DNA from: Desulfuromonadales bacterium
Lineage (GTDB): Bacteria; Desulfobacterota; Desulfuromonadia; Desulfuromonadales; BM103
NCBI GenBank assembly: GCA_029859485.1
Contig: JAOUDB010000117.1
Location: 1 to 7,342, forward strand
Reading direction: 5' to 3'
Length of the DNA: 7,342 nt
How positions within the stretch are numbered: position 1 is the stretch's first letter; each line of letters starts with the position of its first letter. The notes below the pieces were generated by a model that saw only the letters and a list, made by a program, of their open reading frames with translations, searched no databases and had not been told where the DNA came from. Positions 1 through 5,796 of this stretch are shown one piece after another. Position numbers and translations under genes: made by a program.

Positions 1-1178
1 AGCACCATCAACAGGCAGCCGAGCCAGACCACCCAGACGCCGGGGTCTTTGGCGACCTGCAGGCCGGTGTAATAGCCTTGGGTTGCCTCAAGCAGGGTGA
101 CTGAATAAGCACCGCCACGTTTTTCATCAAACTGCGGATAGTTTTTCATAACGATAAAGGGTCTGCCGGTACCGATCTTCACCTGGGCGGCCGGGCCGAA
201 GCTCTCATAACTCTCGGCATAGCCCAGGGGAATCAGGGACGCGCCGCCGGGAAGCTTGAGAGGCTTGCCTTGTGCCCCCTGCACAGTCACGGTTTCACCG
301 GTCTCTCGGCTCTTGACGCGGAACTTGTAAACCGGGTCGCCGGTCGGCCCGTAGCTGGACTGGTAAAAGGTCAGCCCTTTGTAGCTCAAGGGATCATTGA
401 CTTCGATCGTCTTCTTCAAGACTTCTTTGCCATTTTCAAGAACAACCAGGTCGCTGGTAAAGTCTTTGGGGCGACCACCGCCTTCGTAAAAGGTGACCTC
501 GAAATTATCATTGCGGACCTCGAAACCAAGTGGAATCGGGGTCTGCCCGGCCCGCGGCCAGACCGCGTCGACCGATTTGCCTTCAACGATATTGATATAG
601 GCCTTGAAACCCCAGATGTTGCCGATCATGGCACCGAGAAAAATGATCAGGATCGACGTATGTGTCACGTAAACACCGAAGCGGGACAGTTTGCCTTTTT
701 GTGAAAAAAGATAAACCTTGTCATCCTGCTCGGTGACCACCGGCGCGGCAAATTTATTGCTGAGCAGTGCGACCACTTTATCACGGACGCTCTCGATGGT
801 GCCCTCTGCGACAACTTCGCCCTTATTGGAAAAGGTGCGAAACAGGTTGTCATCGGCCACCAGGGTCGGCTCGCGCACGATCTTGATGATCCTGGGCAAT
901 CGCTTGATCGAGCAGCAGATCAGGTTGACGGCAAAGATTCCCATCAGGGAGAGGAACCAGTAAGAGTGGTACATGTCGAAAAACTGCAGGGTGTCGAGGG
1001 CCTTGTAGGTCGACTCGCTCATGCCGTAGTTCTGCATGTACTCCTGGGGAGACTTGTTCTGCTCAATCACCGTACCGATAATCGAAGTCGTTGCCAGCAG
1101 AATCAAGGTAATGATGGCCAGCTTCAGGGAACAGAAAAAGTCCCATAGCTCGTCGGTGAAGCTCTTTTCTTTATTCAA
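1..1178 (-). CDS. resB: ResB cytochrome c biogenesis protein, C-terminus beyond window
   Basis: ResB (Ccs1) works with ResC/CcsA in system II cytochrome c maturation, moving heme across the inner membrane and presenting it to apocytochromes. The frame is open from a TTG at 1178 to the window edge, 392 codons without a stop. Membrane segments are visible at about residues 17-36 and 70-89, then at 169-189 (contains HTSILIIFLGAMIG, whose His173 fits the conserved intramembrane His of the family). A large periplasmic domain follows, and a last helix begins after the typical GLQVAKDPGVWVVWLG at 372-387. TTG is chosen as the start because an AGGAGAA ribosome site lies 6 bases upstream and the next in-frame ATG would remove the first helix. 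Compared with family lengths near 450 residues, about 50 are missing. It has its own 182-base upstream region, so it is probably transcribed separately from the cluster. A resC/ccsA gene would be expected beyond the left edge. Confidence 0.93.
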   Translation of the reverse strand, partial: MNKEKSFTDELWDFFCSLKLAIITLILLATTSIIGTVIEQNKSPQEYMQNYGMSESTYKALDTLQFFDMYHSYWFLSLMGIFAVNLICCSIKRLPRIIKIVREPTLVADDNLFRTFSNKGEVVAEGTIESVRDKVVALLSNKFAAPVVTEQDDKVYLFSQKGKLSRFGVYVTHTSILIIFLGAMIGNIWGFKAYINIVEGKSVDAVWPRAGQTPIPLGFEVRNDNFEVTFYEGGGRPKDFTSDLVVLENGKEVLKKTIEVNDPLSYKGLTFYQSSYGPTGDPVYKFRVKSRETGETVTVQGAQGKPLKLPGGASLIPLGYAESYESFGPAAQVKIGTGRPFIVMKNYPQFDEKRGGAYSVTLLEATQGYYTGLQVAKDPGVWVVWLGCLLMV

Positions 1179-1184
1179 GATATT

Positions 1185-1191
1185 TTCTCCT
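1185..1191 (-). promoter_or_regulatory. Shine-Dalgarno site of resB (decides a TTG start)
   Basis: On the minus strand AGGAGAA lies 6 bases upstream of the TTG at 1178. This is a near-ideal ribosome binding site and the main reason for accepting the rare TTG start. Confidence 0.75.
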
Positions 1192-1197
1192 GAACCA

Positions 1198-1209
1198 ATT
1201 GTTAACAAT
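1198..1209. promoter_or_regulatory. Perfect 12-bp palindrome ATTGTTAACAAT upstream of resB
   Basis: ATTGTTAACAAT is a perfect inverted repeat directly upstream of the resB ribosome site. With one bulged base the symmetry extends outward to CCA...TGG. Its position suits an operator in or near the transcription start of resB. No regulator family is recognised from it, so the function is inferred from position and symmetry only. Confidence 0.35.
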
Positions 1210-1247
1210 GGCGGGTAAAAGAAGAGTTGCCATTGCGTATCGAAGCA

Positions 1248-1274
1248 TCCGTAAGACCGTCATGGTCTTGCGGA
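1248..1274. promoter_or_regulatory. Long inverted repeat between resB and the Cys-rich gene
   Basis: The arms are TCCGTAAGACC (1248-1258) and GGTCTTGCGGA (1264-1274) around the 5-base centre GTCAT. They pair at 10 of 11 positions, the exception being a T/G pair that can wobble. No T-run follows on either strand, so an operator or an mRNA hairpin in the resB leader is more likely than an intrinsic terminator. It lies about 70 bases upstream of the resB start. Confidence 0.4.
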
Positions 1275-1324
1275 CATTAACTACTGAATTGTCTTTATTT
1301 GGATCAATTGGGAGAGTGGGGAAA

Positions 1325-1337
1325 GGCCGTATCGGCC
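1325..1337 (-). terminator. Weak terminator-like hairpin after the Cys-rich gene
   Basis: Read on the minus strand, GGCCG-ATA-CGGCC is followed by TTTCC, 23 bases after the stop of the 1361-1798 gene. A flanking G.T pair can extend the stem to 6 pairs. The stem and T-run are both short, so this is only a plausible weak terminator. Confidence 0.3.
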
Positions 1338-1360
1338 CAACCTCACCTATAGGACATGAA

Positions 1361-1798
1361 TCAATTCAGCAGAACAACCGTGCGATGAGCAAGAATGGTT
1401 GGCGAAACACGTGGTGACAGAGAGGTTAACCTTGCAACTCGCAGATCGCCTTGTACCATTTTGGGGGAGAAGCTATCAGCTGCCAAAGACGCAACAGAAG
1501 CTGTCGAAACTTGCTTCAGACGTTTGACAAATACCGCACCACGCTGTTGAGTGGAGACATCCAGGCATGAACCGCAGGAGTCTGCACTCGACTGGCTGAG
1601 GCTGGGGACAGCATACCTGTCAGTAGCAGACTGCTCAACATCTTCGGCACAACAACCACCAACCTTTGAGTAGCTGACCTCCACAAGGCCATCATTGCCG
1701 AAGCACCAGGCATAACCGAAAACGGTGCCCGCGCTGGCAACCAGGAAGGTCGTCACAAGCAGGTAAGTCACTAATTTCAAACAATATCTATATTTCAT
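1361..1798 (-). CDS. Small exported Cys-rich protein of unknown function
   Basis: This 145-residue protein has no function I recognise. It begins MKYRYCLKLV and has a hydrophobic segment at about 8-28 that looks like a signal peptide, with a possible cleavage after ASA (21-23) or near VFG-YA. The mature part has Cys32 in AWCFGNDG, a Cys-Cys pair at 49-50 and a C-x2-C at 75-78 (SCGSCLD). The C-terminus ends in LAHRTVVLLN. That hydrophobic RTVVLL end and the C-x2-C-x-D element resemble small exported proteins I recall from delta-proteobacteria, but this was not checked. Metal or heme-related binding outside the cytoplasm is an inference. The frame is open upstream to 1978, but the ATG at 1798 puts the signal sequence at the N-terminus and avoids a long overlap with the preceding gene. 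No clear ribosome site precedes it, so the start is only moderately certain. Confidence 0.68.
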   Translation of the reverse strand: MKYRYCLKLVTYLLVTTFLVASAGTVFGYAWCFGNDGLVEVSYSKVGGCCAEDVEQSATDRYAVPSLSQSSADSCGSCLDVSTQQRGAVFVKRLKQVSTASVASLAADSFSPKMVQGDLRVARLTSLSPRVSPTILAHRTVVLLN

Positions 1799-1851
1799 CG
1801 CATCGAAAGATAGCACAAGAGCAGCTTGGCTTGCCAGCCTTATCGAGTAGT

Positions 1852-1868
1852 TTGGTTGCGAAAACCAA
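1852..1868. repeat. Perfect 6-bp hairpin TTGGTT/AACCAA upstream of the Cys-rich gene
   Basis: TTGGTT (1852-1857) and AACCAA (1863-1868) flank a 5-base loop. The AACCAA arm is also used by the hairpin at 1863-1888, so the two structures cannot form together in the same RNA. A further short inverted repeat, TGGCTTGCCA, lies at about 1827-1836. Together they make the 91-base spacer before the Cys-rich gene unusually structured. Confidence 0.4.
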
Positions 1869-1888
1869 GCAGGCCATCTGCCCTGGTT
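1863..1888 (-). terminator. Possible terminator at the end of the six-gene cluster
   Basis: Read on the minus strand, AACCAGGGCAG pairs with CTGCTTGGTT across the loop ATGGC. This gives about 10 pairs with one bulged G and one G.U. The hairpin starts right after the stop of the zinc-ribbon gene at 1890. Only a few T follow (TT then CGC), so termination may be incomplete. Confidence 0.35.
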
Positions 1889-1889
1889 C

Positions 1890-2198
1890 TCAGCCCGGGT
1901 GCTCATCACCGCAATTAGGGCAGTAGACCCAGGAACTCTGCAGTTCTGAGCGGCATGAAAGACAGTGAATGTCATCATGCTTCATAGTGTTGTGTCGTTT
2001 GAGCAAGACGTAGACCAGAGCAGCAACCAGGTTAGCGCCGATCACCCCCCAGCCTATTAAGGGGATGCGCAGAAAATCATTGAGAACACAGTGGCCCCAA
2101 TAAAGAGACCAGAGGTTGCATACGACGATGGACACAATCGCTACCAGGCAAAAGACGATAAATGGCGAGTATTTATATTTTCCGAACAAGTTCTTCAT
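1890..2198 (-). CDS. Two-helix membrane protein with C-terminal zinc ribbon
   Basis: This 102-residue protein is of unknown function. The N-terminus MKNLFGKYKY is positively charged, then come two membrane helices at about 11-30 and 47-67. The C-terminal soluble domain has C79-x2-C82 (CLSC) and C93-x2-C96 (CPNC), a classic zinc ribbon spacing of C-x2-C-x10-C-x2-C. The positive-inside rule places both the N-terminus and the ribbon in the cytoplasm. The ATG at 2198 is chosen because it overlaps the stop of the upstream gene as ATGA, which implies translational coupling; a longer open frame to 2237 is less likely. It is the last gene of the tight cluster. A role as a small membrane scaffold or metal-binding partner of the ABC transporter is inference from position alone. 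Confidence 0.75.
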   Translation of the reverse strand: MKNLFGKYKYSPFIVFCLVAIVSIVVCNLWSLYWGHCVLNDFLRIPLIGWGVIGANLVAALVYVLLKRHNTMKHDDIHCLSCRSELQSSWVYCPNCGDEHPG

Positions 2199-2452
2199 AC
2201 CCGGATCATTTCGTTCAAATATTTGCACCATGGACAATATTTCATCCAGACATCATGGGCCTTCCCGCAACCGGGACAACTTTCCCTCAATACCGCCTGG
2301 CATTCCGGGCAAACCAGCCATCCCGACTCCACCTGCTCCGAACAACCTGGGCATGGACCGGACAAAGCCGACTCCGGGGGCACCGGTTTAACTAACTCCA
2401 TGCAGATGAAGTAAAAGATGATTGAGAGACTGATGATAAAGAGTAAAAACAT
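2195..2452 (-). CDS. Membrane-anchored double zinc ribbon protein
   Basis: This 85-residue protein has one N-terminal helix (about 2-19) and then four evenly spaced C-x2-C knuckles: CPGC 34-37, CPEC 48-51, CPGC 59-62 and CPWC 73-76. That is the layout of a double zinc ribbon (DZANK-like) able to hold two zinc ions. Positive charges after the helix suggest the ribbons face the cytoplasm. It starts 6 bases after the stop of the ATPase gene, and its GAGG ribosome site overlaps that stop. It overlaps the next gene by 4 bases. Such modules commonly mediate protein contacts. Here the likely partners are the ATPase, the permease or the second zinc-ribbon protein, but this is inferred from the operon. 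Confidence 0.8.
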   Translation of the reverse strand: MFLLFIISLSIIFYFICMELVKPVPPESALSGPCPGCSEQVESGWLVCPECQAVLRESCPGCGKAHDVWMKYCPWCKYLNEMIRV

Positions 2453-2458
2453 ACGGCC

Positions 2459-3166
2459 TCACACCGCCTTTGAAAAGCTGCGTGCATCTCCGGCAGAATC
2501 CTTTTCAATCATTCCGTCACGCAGATAAATAGTGCGATCAAACCACTGCAGATTTTCCCTGTTGTGAGTCACCATAATGATGGTCTGGCCATCCTGATGT
2601 AGTTCCGAAAGCAGGTTCATCACTTGCAAACTGGTCGCCGAATCAAGGCTGCCGGTCGGCTCGTCAGCAAGCAGGAGCGGCGGATTGTTCACCAGAGATC
2701 GGGCAATGGCAACCCTCTCCTGCTCTCCCCCCGACAGTTGCTGCGGCAAATGCAGCATGCGATCAGGAAGCCCGACACGCTTGAGCATATTGCAGGCACG
2801 CTCACGTTTCTCCGCTGAAGAAAGTTTTGATACCGCCAGAGGCAACATGACATTTTCCAGCGCGTTCAGGTATGGGATCAGATTGTGTGACTGAAAGATG
2901 AAACCAAGGTATTCACGCCTGAAGTCTGCTTGCTTCTCCTGTGAAAGGCCGTAGACATCGATCTCATCAACACAAACTTTCCCGGAAGACGGGCTGGTCA
3001 AACAGCCGAGCACGCTCAACAAGGTGCTCTTGCCGCTGCCGGAGGGTCCCATAACACCGAGGAAGGTCCCTTCATTGACAGCAAGATTCAGTTCCTGCAG
3101 TGCCGTAACACAATCAGCACCGTTGTGGTAGCGCTTATTCACCTGTTTCAATTCAATCAGACTCAT
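2459..3166 (-). CDS. MacB/LolD-type ABC transporter ATPase
   Basis: This 235-residue nucleotide-binding subunit has all catalytic motifs intact: Walker A GPSGSGKST (40-48), Q-loop Gln92 in FQSHNL, signature LSGGE (144-148), Walker B LLLADEP (164-170) with the catalytic Glu169, D-loop SLD (173-175) and switch His201 in VTHN. Its length and its ADEPTGSLD stretch place it in the MacB/LolD/FtsE group, which pairs with FtsX-type permeases and often does mechanical work on periplasmic partners rather than classical transport. It starts 12 bases after the stop of the permease gene, so the two should form one transporter. The signature reads LSGGEQERVAIARS; the E where Q is more usual (GGQ/GGE) is common in this group. 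The substrate is unknown. Confidence 0.93.
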   Translation of the reverse strand: MSLIELKQVNKRYHNGADCVTALQELNLAVNEGTFLGVMGPSGSGKSTLLSVLGCLTSPSSGKVCVDEIDVYGLSQEKQADFRREYLGFIFQSHNLIPYLNALENVMLPLAVSKLSSAEKRERACNMLKRVGLPDRMLHLPQQLSGGEQERVAIARSLVNNPPLLLADEPTGSLDSATSLQVMNLLSELHQDGQTIIMVTHNRENLQWFDRTIYLRDGMIEKDSAGDARSFSKAV

Positions 3167-3178
3167 AATTTATCCGTA

Positions 3179-4336
3179 TCAAAGAGCCCTGAGGGCTTCA
3201 CTAGGTTCAAGGCGACTGGCACGAAATGCCGGCTGTAAAGAAGCGAGCAGACCTACAAAGATAGCCGCGAAAACGGCAGCAACGGCCAAGGTTGGATTCC
3301 ATTGCCAGCTCGCTTTACCGCCATCAAGCAATGGCAGAGCCACCAGGGTTGCAGCCACTCCGGTCAGGTAGCCAAGGACACCAGCCAAGGCACTGACGAT
3401 TGTCGCCTCCATGAGTACCAGGTGCAAAACGTGTCGACGACGGTAACCGATCGCCCGGAAAATACCGATTTCACGGGTTCGTTCACTGATGGCACCCATC
3501 ATGGTTACGAAAACCAACAAAGCACCGATAATCACAACAGTAACAGCAACCCCCCAGGCAAACAGCCGGAACTGACCAAGGGCATGCATGCGCGTTTTCA
3601 CTACTTGTTGAACCGCCTGGACATCCGTTCCGGGCAGCACCGTTTGCAATTGGTTGACCATGTCATCAACAGGGCAATCGTGGCAAAGCGCAGCAATTTC
3701 GACCATGCTGACCTGCCCTGGTTTGCCTAAGGTGGCCTGGGCCACATCGAGAGGAGCAATCAAAAGCTGATCATCCTGAGAGCCTGTCTTGGCCAGAAGC
3801 CCGACCACGGAGAAATCCTGGCCATTGACTTTAAGCGTGTCGCCCATATTCAGATTGAAACGCTTGACCACCGCGGCACCAACCAGAAGCTCGTGACCTT
3901 GCTCAACGGGTCTCCCTGCGATTGACCACCATCTTTTCAGCTTGAACTCCGCTGCCGGGTCAACGCCCATCATCATAATCCGTTGCCCGTCAACCTCAAC
4001 AGCCCCTAATACCTTGGGTGCAATCGTAGCGACATTACGGCGATTGGGGATGTCATCGATATTGGCAAGGCTTGACTGCTCAAGCTCTTTTGCAACCAAG
4101 TTTACACCCGCGAGTTGAATGCCTCCATAGTTCAAAGAAAGCACGTCGCTACGCGGGGTGATGATGATATTGGCGCCAAAGTTCTCAAGTTCATGCTGGG
4201 CACGCTGCCCCATGGCATCAGTCAAGGACAGCAAGGTAACAACCGTTGCCACACCGATCAGCAGACCGATTACCAGAAAGATGGCCCGTCCCTTCCGACG
4301 CCTGAGATTATGTAAGACGATATGCTCTAAACGCAC
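3179..4336 (-). CDS. FtsX/MacB-type ABC transporter permease
   Basis: This 385-residue membrane subunit partners the ATPase encoded 12 bases downstream. It has the type architecture: a first helix at about 17-40, a periplasmic MacB-like domain (about 41-255), and the C-terminal FtsX domain with helices at about 258-282, 305-335 and 348-370. The cytoplasmic coupling segment is ISERTREIGIFRAIGYRRR (283-301), and the end ASRLEPSEALRAL is typical. The start is GTG at 4336, with AAGGA 8 bases upstream. It is 15 bases downstream of the DUF2318 gene. The periplasmic domain carries an unusual C-x2-C (CHDC, 218-221), which could form a disulfide or bind metal. No membrane-fusion protein or TolC gene is nearby, unlike tripartite MacAB efflux pumps. 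Permeases of this kind accompany DUF2318 proteins in P19/Ftr1 iron loci. Confidence 0.92.
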   Translation of the reverse strand: MRLEHIVLHNLRRRKGRAIFLVIGLLIGVATVVTLLSLTDAMGQRAQHELENFGANIIITPRSDVLSLNYGGIQLAGVNLVAKELEQSSLANIDDIPNRRNVATIAPKVLGAVEVDGQRIMMMGVDPAAEFKLKRWWSIAGRPVEQGHELLVGAAVVKRFNLNMGDTLKVNGQDFSVVGLLAKTGSQDDQLLIAPLDVAQATLGKPGQVSMVEIAALCHDCPVDDMVNQLQTVLPGTDVQAVQQVVKTRMHALGQFRLFAWGVAVTVVIIGALLVFVTMMGAISERTREIGIFRAIGYRRRHVLHLVLMEATIVSALAGVLGYLTGVAATLVALPLLDGGKASWQWNPTLAVAAVFAAIFVGLLASLQPAFRASRLEPSEALRAL

Positions 4337-4344
4337 GATAGTTT

Positions 4345-4349
4345 TCCTT
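4345..4349 (-). promoter_or_regulatory. Shine-Dalgarno site supporting the GTG start of the permease
   Basis: AAGGA on the minus strand lies 8 bases before the GTG at 4336, inside the 15-base gap after the DUF2318 stop. Confidence 0.6.
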
Positions 4350-4351
4350 GC

Positions 4352-4876
4352 TTAATTTGTGGCGCCTTTGAAATACCAGGCCCCCGCCTTGATATCATTT
4401 GCAGCGATGACAACGTTTTCACCGGATTGCCGACGTTTCAGCGGAGCAGGATTACACCCCCCTTTGACCACGTTAATCATGTCTGTTTTAAAACGTTGAT
4501 CGCAGTTATTACAAACCATGTCATTCCCTTCCTGGCGGTAACCCTTGAGCGCTTTGTAACAAACATCACAGGTGTCAAAAGCGCTGCGGATCACACCATC
4601 ATTGCTGCGCACGACAAAGAAATCGACCGGACCGGACTCACCTTTGAAGCGATAAAACCTGGCTTTACCGTCGTTGAAATTGGCCGCCGCGAGACGTACC
4701 AGGCCATCCTGCCCGGCCGAGACAACCTCCGGTCCACCGACAGACGTCGAACCAAAGAGGAACCATCCCCCAACGGCAAGTACAGCAAGGAACAGCACAG
4801 CAACGGGAGCCATCAATTTCTTCCCCGCAGAAGGTTTTTCGTTAAATTGTTCTCGCTTGGATTCGCGTTCTGACAT
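4352..4876 (-). CDS. DUF2318 membrane-anchored Cys-rich protein
   Basis: This 174-residue protein has a charged cytoplasmic N-terminus, one helix (about 22-42) and a periplasmic domain. The domain has the DUF2318 pattern: CDVC at 103-106, GYRQEGNDMVCNNC ending at 125, then INVVKGGCNPAPL with Cys141 in the conserved GGCNP. Five conserved Cys suggest a metal or redox centre. DUF2318 proteins occur in P19/Ftr1-type iron-uptake loci with FtsX/MacB-type ABC genes, as here, but the exact reaction is not known to me. The ATG at 4876 is preferred to the TTG at 4882, because AGGAG is 9 bases from the ATG and only 3 from the TTG. It follows the HMA-fusion gene by 50 bases and precedes the permease by 15. 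Confidence 0.9.
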   Translation of the reverse strand: MSERESKREQFNEKPSAGKKLMAPVAVLFLAVLAVGGWFLFGSTSVGGPEVVSAGQDGLVRLAAANFNDGKARFYRFKGESGPVDFFVVRSNDGVIRSAFDTCDVCYKALKGYRQEGNDMVCNNCDQRFKTDMINVVKGGCNPAPLKRRQSGENVVIAANDIKAGAWYFKGATN

Positions 4877-4885
4877 GATCAATAT

Positions 4886-4890
4886 CTCCT
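4886..4890 (-). promoter_or_regulatory. Shine-Dalgarno site of the DUF2318 gene
   Basis: AGGAG on the minus strand is spaced 9 bases from the ATG at 4876. It is too close (3 bases) to the alternative TTG at 4882, which settles the start. Confidence 0.6.
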
Positions 4891-4926
4891 GTTCTTATTT
4901 ATTCAGGGTTGTGTTCAGCTGAGCTA

Positions 4927-5796
4927 TTAACTGCTGCAACAGCCACCACCACCGCTGCCACAGCCTCCGCCACCCTGACTGACGGCCTTAAGTCGACTAT
5001 CAAAGATAACGACGTCGGTATTATTCTGCAGCTCTGCATACCATTGTTGCAGCTTGTTTTTTTGCTCTACAGGATCGGTGGTCCCGGCATAGACATAATC
5101 TTCAATATTGCGGTTGATAATCATATCCTCATGCAGGCGAGCACGAAAAACATTCACGCTGCCGTAACGTTTAACCAGTAGATCGTCAAGCCCTTGATGT
5201 CCCTTGCGTAACTCATCCAGCCTTGCCTCGACTTCTCCATCCTGAACAACGACCTTGTTGTCTTCCGCAGAGGACAACATCAATTCACGCTGCAGGACAT
5301 CCTGCCAGACTGTCTTCCAGAGCTGATCGTTTTGCCCTGAAGCCACAGCGCCACGGGAGCGCTGCGTGACCAAAACTTCAAAATCCGACCGGGCAAGCAG
5401 ACGGTCGCCGATACGAGCAAGGTACTCCTGACCGAGCTGGGCCTGTTCCTGCTGCAACGCAAGATATGCATCAGAATCCAGCTCGAGGCGAAGCTTGGCC
5501 GGATAGCCAGCGGCAGTAATAGCCTCGGCAATCGACTGGCTGTCCAGTAGGGTTGGATCGTAAGTAACCCGGCCACGGTTGCTGGTCAGGTTGATATCGA
5601 CAGAACCAACACCGCCAAGACCAACGAGCGCCGTTTCAATATTGCCTATGCATGAGCCACAGGTCATTTTTTCGATCTGGTATTCGGCCAGAGCGGCGTT
5701 GGCCTTCTTCGCTCCGGAAGGATAAAAAAACCATACGGCAGTAAAGGCGACAAAGAAAAGGCACAGAGACAGGTAAATCTTAAAACTTTTTTTCAT
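4927..5796 (-). CDS. Exported HMA domain / SurA-N-like fusion with Gly-Cys tail
   Basis: This 289-residue envelope protein leads the cluster. An N-terminal hydrophobic segment (about 6-24) follows MKKSFK and acts as signal peptide or anchor; ANA at 32-34 is a possible cleavage site. Residues 38-101 are a heavy-metal-associated fold with the metal motif MTCGSC (Cys46, Cys49) and the typical ending ITAAGYPA. Residues 120-255 are a charged helical region resembling the SurA N-terminal chaperone domain (VVVQDGEVEARLDELRKG, then FRARLHEDMIINRNIEDYV); no parvulin PPIase domain follows. The C-terminus is GGGGCGSGGGGCCSS, a flexible tail with Cys279, 286 and 287. I infer metal capture combined with binding of a protein client or partner. 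The ATG at 5796 gives the best signal sequence; the frame continues to 5925, and an ATG at 5871 (314 residues) with a weak AAAAGG site is the alternative. Confidence 0.85.
   Translation of the reverse strand: MKKSFKIYLSLCLFFVAFTAVWFFYPSGAKKANAALAEYQIEKMTCGSCIGNIETALVGLGGVGSVDINLTSNRGRVTYDPTLLDSQSIAEAITAAGYPAKLRLELDSDAYLALQQEQAQLGQEYLARIGDRLLARSDFEVLVTQRSRGAVASGQNDQLWKTVWQDVLQRELMLSSAEDNKVVVQDGEVEARLDELRKGHQGLDDLLVKRYGSVNVFRARLHEDMIINRNIEDYVYAGTTDPVEQKNKLQQWYAELQNNTDVVIFDSRLKAVSQGGGGCGSGGGGCCSS

Noticed and set aside
270..704. Plus-strand open frame of 144 codons.
   Set aside because: It is antisense to resB, whose minus-strand frame gives a clear family match across the same bases. The plus translation has no recognisable domain or ribosome site.
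1799..1978. N-terminal extension of the Cys-rich exported protein to 205 residues.
   Set aside because: The extension would bury the signal sequence in the middle of the protein and overlap the zinc-ribbon gene by 89 bases.
2199..2237. Thirteen-residue N-terminal extension of the two-helix zinc-ribbon protein.
   Set aside because: The internal ATG overlaps the upstream stop as ATGA, the usual coupled arrangement, and begins with the positively charged segment expected before the first helix.
3302..3730. Plus-strand open frame of 142 codons.
   Set aside because: It is antisense to the FtsX permease coding region and gives a low-complexity, Gln/His-rich translation with no domain.
2459..4336. 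A complete MacAB-TolC-type macrolide/toxin efflux pump.
   Set aside because: There is no membrane-fusion (MacA) or TolC gene, the ATPase and permease are separate short genes, and the DUF2318 neighbour points to a different system.
4427..4873. Plus-strand open frame of 148 codons.
   Set aside because: It lies opposite the DUF2318 gene, which is confidently coding on the minus strand.
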